DNA of 12,781 nucleotides from Euperipatoides rowelli (lineage: Eukaryota; Onychophora; Udeonychophora; Euonychophora; Peripatopsidae): NCBI GenBank assembly GCA_003024985.2, contig PXIH01S0003033.1. One strand, 5' to 3'. This document shows positions 10,308-12,781 of the stretch, one piece after another. The notes beneath the pieces are model-generated. The model was not told the DNA's origin, ran no database searches, and saw nothing but the letters and a program-made list of their open reading frames with translations. A program made the translations under genes and the position numbers. The first letter of the stretch is position 1; each line of letters opens with the position of its first letter.

Positions 10308-10532
10308 TCAGAAACAAATGCCGGAGTCTTCATTAGGAGTCAGTCGTATCATCATACGTTCTTTAATGAGGTATGGCATATCATAGAGAAATTGACTTTG
10401 AAGGCACACTAAGTTTTGCTGGTGATGTGTGTATATTTTCAAAGATGGATGAGAATAAAACATTATGGAAGAGTTATAAAGTGGAATAACAGCATTTTCA
10501 GTGGAAGGCCAATAAAGTCCTGGGTTCAACAA
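10308..10532 (-). pseudogene. Unidentified 74-codon frame, possible exon or gene remnant
   Basis: A minus-strand frame opens just after a TAA at about 10,539-10,541 and ends at a TGA. It has no ATG near its start. An AG acceptor-like CCCAG precedes the GACTTTATTGG segment, but the tract before it is not clearly pyrimidine-rich. The C-terminal residues DMPYLIKERMMIRLTPNEDS look protein-like, with balanced charged residues, and G+C in the covering lines rises from 28% to 42% toward that end. I recognise no family. It may be a terminal exon, a decayed gene fragment or a chance frame. Confidence 0.2.
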
Positions 10533-11490
10533 TTGACATTAGGTTAATTTTATAAGCCATGCAGGCCATTTGCTTTCAGAGCTTTATCAAAGGTTGTATT
10601 TGACCATTGGTTTATTTGGAAATATCAATTTGAAGATTTTCTGGACTTCTAAATGTATTTTTTTTCTATGAGTAGTTAACTATTGTTCTAGCTTATTTTG
10701 TTATAAATGGTAATGACCAAATTAGTTGGAGAAATTTTTGCACCAAGCCTAAAAATAGTGGTAGATCTTAGAAATCATAATTAAGAAAGTGTTTGGATAT
10801 ATTAAGTCAATTATAATATTGTAACACCAATGTAAAGGAAAATGACGGGAATCTCATGTTCATCTTTAAACAATTAAAACTTTTAAATGATGATTCATAT
10901 TTTGTTCCTGTGATAGTATTCACCACTCAAAGACACTGTTTGAAAGTAATCAGGTATACATGAAGTTAAAATCTCGGCATTCTTTTATCACTAAAAAAAT
11001 TGTCAAAATTGGGAACCTCACCATTCAGTTTAATGTAATACTTTAAACTCGTATAAAAACCAGTTAGACGACCATCTAAAACACATAAAATATTATATAG
11101 ATAATTAAAGTGTAAAAGTCTATGACTTCCTCCACCCAACCTTTTAACTTTAATTCAATAATTTGCAGTATGAAACTCTATGGAAGTAGTTTATCAGCCT
11201 TTATATCTACAAGCATTAGAAACACTTACTTCTATTTATTGCATAATATTATACAAAATAAAAAATGAAATATTCCATGCCTCAAGACTTACAAAACCAC
11301 CCCAAATTATGTTTTTAATACATTTTTATTTTAGATTATATCAGTTCTTTCTTAATGTTAAAGCTATTAACCATCAAATTATTACCAATTCTTAATAATC
11401 TAAATCTTGTTGTCAGTATGCTACTATGCACAACAAAACAAAGCTGCTATTCTATGACAGAATAAGAAAGTAAAAAACTCCTCAACCCAG

Positions 11491-11615
11491 CAATCCGGCT
11501 CAGTGTGCGAGGAACCATAGTTTAATGTTCAGTCCTCGTGCTTGGTCGAAAGGCTGGTGGCATGAAGCTAAATCTGACAGATTACAACTGAATGCTACTA
11601 AGTCGGAAACTGGCC
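11491..11615 (+). pseudogene. Diverged fragment of the 3' part of nuclear 28S rRNA
   Basis: A colinear series of blocks matches the eukaryotic large-subunit rRNA from the sarcin-ricin loop onward: AATCC.GCTCAGT (11,492), GAGGAACC (11,509), GTGCTTGG (11,538), GAAGCTA then ATCTG (11,564-11,576), GATTA (11,580), ACTGAA.GC (11,587) and CTAAGTC.GAA (11,598). The order and approximate spacing fit a single ancestral segment of about 125 nt. The variant is nuclear-eukaryotic (GAGGAACC, GTGCTTGG), although the last block GGAAACTGGCCC also resembles bacterial 23S. The normally invariant sarcin-ricin AGTACGAGAGGA is altered here to AGTGTGCGAGGA, and the flanks are not rDNA, so it cannot be a functional rRNA gene. 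It may be a retrotransposed fragment, a dispersed rDNA piece or the head of an rRNA-derived SINE. The comparison is from knowledge of the conserved sequence, not from an alignment run. Confidence 0.75.
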
Positions 11616-11665
11616 CATTGGAATTAAAAGGTTAAAATTATGAAATGGTCAAGATGCTGTAAAAG

Positions 11666-11701
11666 AGGTCAAAACCAGGCCTTTTTCCAGGTCAAACCAG
11701 G
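11666..11701. repeat. Short direct repeat AGGTCAAA(A)CCAGG
   Basis: AGGTCAAAACCAGG (11,666-11,679) is repeated as AGGTCAAACCAGG (11,689-11,701) with one base deleted and a 9-base spacer. AGGTCA equals a nuclear-receptor half-site, but the 23-base spacing and lack of a gene give no support for a regulatory element. It lies about 50 bp downstream of the 28S-like fragment. Confidence 0.6.
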
Positions 11702-12356
11702 ATGTGTAATAAGCATAGATCTGACTACCTAGAATGTTTATATTAAACCTAACGGATATTACTAACACCAAAATAATTTTTACTGCCCAGAATTTTAAAT
11801 TTTACTATCTCTAAATGAGATGGGGATGTGTTCTCAAGGCTGAAAGTAAATTAACCTATCCATAACAGCAACAATTATCACTGAAACAGGAAATCTTTAT
11901 ATTTAATTGAAATAATTGACCATGCCACCTTAGTCAACATTTTTATATTTTAGTTCTTGCATTAAATTTGCCATCAAAGTGATTTAATTGCTTTACGATT
12001 GCAAAAGTACAGCATATTGTAAAAAACAAAAATCTCTAGAAAGAAAATATTTTAAAATATTTTTAAGGCTAAACAAATGATATTGCTTCATTAACATATA
12101 ACTTTATCCCTTTATAACCAAGTTTGAATAAAATTATAAATGAAAATGTTAATGTGAGGGTTTAATTAGACATACTTTTATATGTAAATTCAAATTTAAA
12201 AAATAACATCAATTTATTATTTTTACTATAAACAAAAAAGAAATATATATATTTAGTTGTATTTTGTCCAAATAAAATGTAGGTCTATTTAACAAATTTT
12301 CATTTTTCATTTAAATGGTGTTAAAATCTAAGTTTTTACAGGAGCGTGGCATGTAC

Positions 12357-12375
12357 GTTGCTGGTGTTTACAGCG
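12357..12375. repeat. Small hairpin, 7-bp stem
   Basis: GTTGCTG and CAGCGAC pair as RNA with one T-G wobble around a 7-base loop GTGTTTA. It sits in a small G+C-richer patch (GGAGCGTGGCATGTACG). No function is inferred. Confidence 0.35.
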
Positions 12376-12541
12376 ACAATAGTAAAATAAAATAAAATTA
12401 GTGTTAATTCATTATTCAAAGTATTTTTATATTTATTAACAATCTATCGGCTATTTACAAAGATAGCCCTGAGAAATTGAACAGATGTAGGATTCCAGCA
12501 TAGTTTGAAAGGCACCATTATGCCAATTTTATCAATCCGTT

Positions 12542-12592
12542 TCCTGACACACTGTTCGCGAACAGTGCAACACAGAAAGACTAGTGTCTGGA
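12542..12592. repeat. Nested inverted repeat with an 18-bp perfect palindrome
   Basis: The core at 12,550-12,567 is CACTGTTCGCGAACAGTG, a perfect 18-bp palindrome centred on CGCG. Around it TCCTGACA (12,542) pairs with TGTCTGGA (12,585-12,592) with a single mismatch, so the whole could extrude as a two-level structure. G+C is 47% in this line against about 25% in the neighbouring background. A palindrome of this kind could be a binding site for a dimeric protein or the end of a mobile element; nothing in the window decides between these. Confidence 0.6.
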
Positions 12593-12655
12593 TCTAAGAC
12601 CTACCATAAACATGCAGCCCATTACTGTTTTTTTCTATGTTAAAAAGCTAACTTG

Positions 12656-12677
12656 TTGCCAGTTTTAAAACTGGCAA
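12656..12677. repeat. Perfect 22-bp palindrome
   Basis: The half-site TTGCCAGTTTT is followed immediately by its exact reverse complement, centred on TTTTAAAA. It begins 88 bases after the end of the 18-bp palindrome. No flanking gene or target-site duplication is visible. Confidence 0.75.
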
Positions 12678-12781
12678 AATTGATAATCTCTCAATACTTC
12701 TCAGACAGGGCAGGACATAGAAAACAGCACATGAGTGCACAGCCTGCACATCGGTTCAATGAAAAGCATGACATAGTTTAA

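Larger units (their letters stand above)
9773..11475. other. AT-rich non-coding stretch, no recognised gene
   Basis: The purine array stops abruptly here and ordinary AT-rich DNA resumes. The stretch contains the short duplication ACAGTATACAGTAT near 9,841, the 9,922-9,938 inverted repeat and the unidentified minus-strand frame at 10,308-10,532, the latter two listed separately. The plus-strand frame 11,180-11,395 (71 codons) is I/L/F/Y-rich with no motif and is taken as chance. Confidence 0.55.
11616..12440. other. AT-rich non-coding stretch, no gene seen
   Basis: After the rRNA-like segment the sequence returns to about 25% G+C (for example 12,061-12,120), with stops in all frames. The AGGTCAAA direct repeat and the 12,357-12,375 hairpin are listed separately. 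Near 12,385-12,399 there is a short TAAAA run. Nothing else stands out. Confidence 0.6.

Noticed and set aside
11491-11615. Reading the rRNA-like segment as a bacterial, plastid or mitochondrial 23S/16S fragment
   Set aside because: The last block does resemble bacterial 23S, but GAGGAACC, GTGCTTGG and GAAGCTA..ATCTG...GATTA..ACTGAA follow the nuclear eukaryotic form along the whole length.
1-12781. CRISPR array, phage, operon or defence-system content
   Set aside because: No regular direct repeats with unique spacers, no prokaryotic genes and no ribosome-binding-site plus ORF pattern occur on either strand.

Overview
The window looks like intergenic or intronic nuclear DNA from a eukaryote, most probably an invertebrate animal. 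It is strongly AT-rich: sampled 60-base lines in the ordinary background run near 25% G+C. It is full of homopolymer tracts and decayed repeats. No gene with a recognisable product was found on either strand. All long open frames are short (106 codons or fewer) and most are chance openings in AT-rich or purine-skewed DNA. The only sequence I can tie to a known gene is a diverged fragment of the 3' part of nuclear large-subunit (28S) rRNA at about 11,491-11,615. It is eukaryotic in type and clearly not a working copy. The species cannot be fixed from the sequence.

Layout: 91-340 holds two diverged tandem copies of a roughly 126-bp repeat. From 341 to about 5,070 is AT-rich DNA in which I see only homopolymers, a small palindrome and simple repeats. 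At 5,091-5,360 a second repeat family appears, about 188 bp per unit, sharing the core AACAGC(A/G)CCATCTA; a further copy lies at 8,036-8,200. On the minus strand at 5,483-5,714 two overlapping frames with raised G+C could be a frameshifted coding remnant of unknown identity. A 58-bp perfect AAT microsatellite is at 6,230-6,287 and a strong 27-nt hairpin at 7,393-7,419.

The most striking block is 8,390-9,772: a degenerate tandem array in which T-rich/AT boxes alternate with almost C-free G+A segments. Two box types (A and B) mostly alternate with spacings of about 150 (A to B) and 65-95 bp (B to A), giving a higher-order unit near 200-250 bp. The strand asymmetry is extreme (31 G and 0 C in 9,121-9,180), and there is at least one canonical G-quadruplex motif.

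After another unremarkable AT-rich stretch (with an unidentified 74-codon minus-strand frame at 10,308-10,532) come the 28S fragment and a short AGGTCAAA(A)CCAGG direct repeat. At the right edge, a higher-G+C segment (about 42-47% in two lines) carries two perfect palindromes of 18 and 22 bp within 128 bp, the first nested in an outer imperfect stem. There is no operon or pathway here. What the window offers is repeat biology: an asymmetric satellite-like array, interspersed repeat families and an rRNA-derived insertion.
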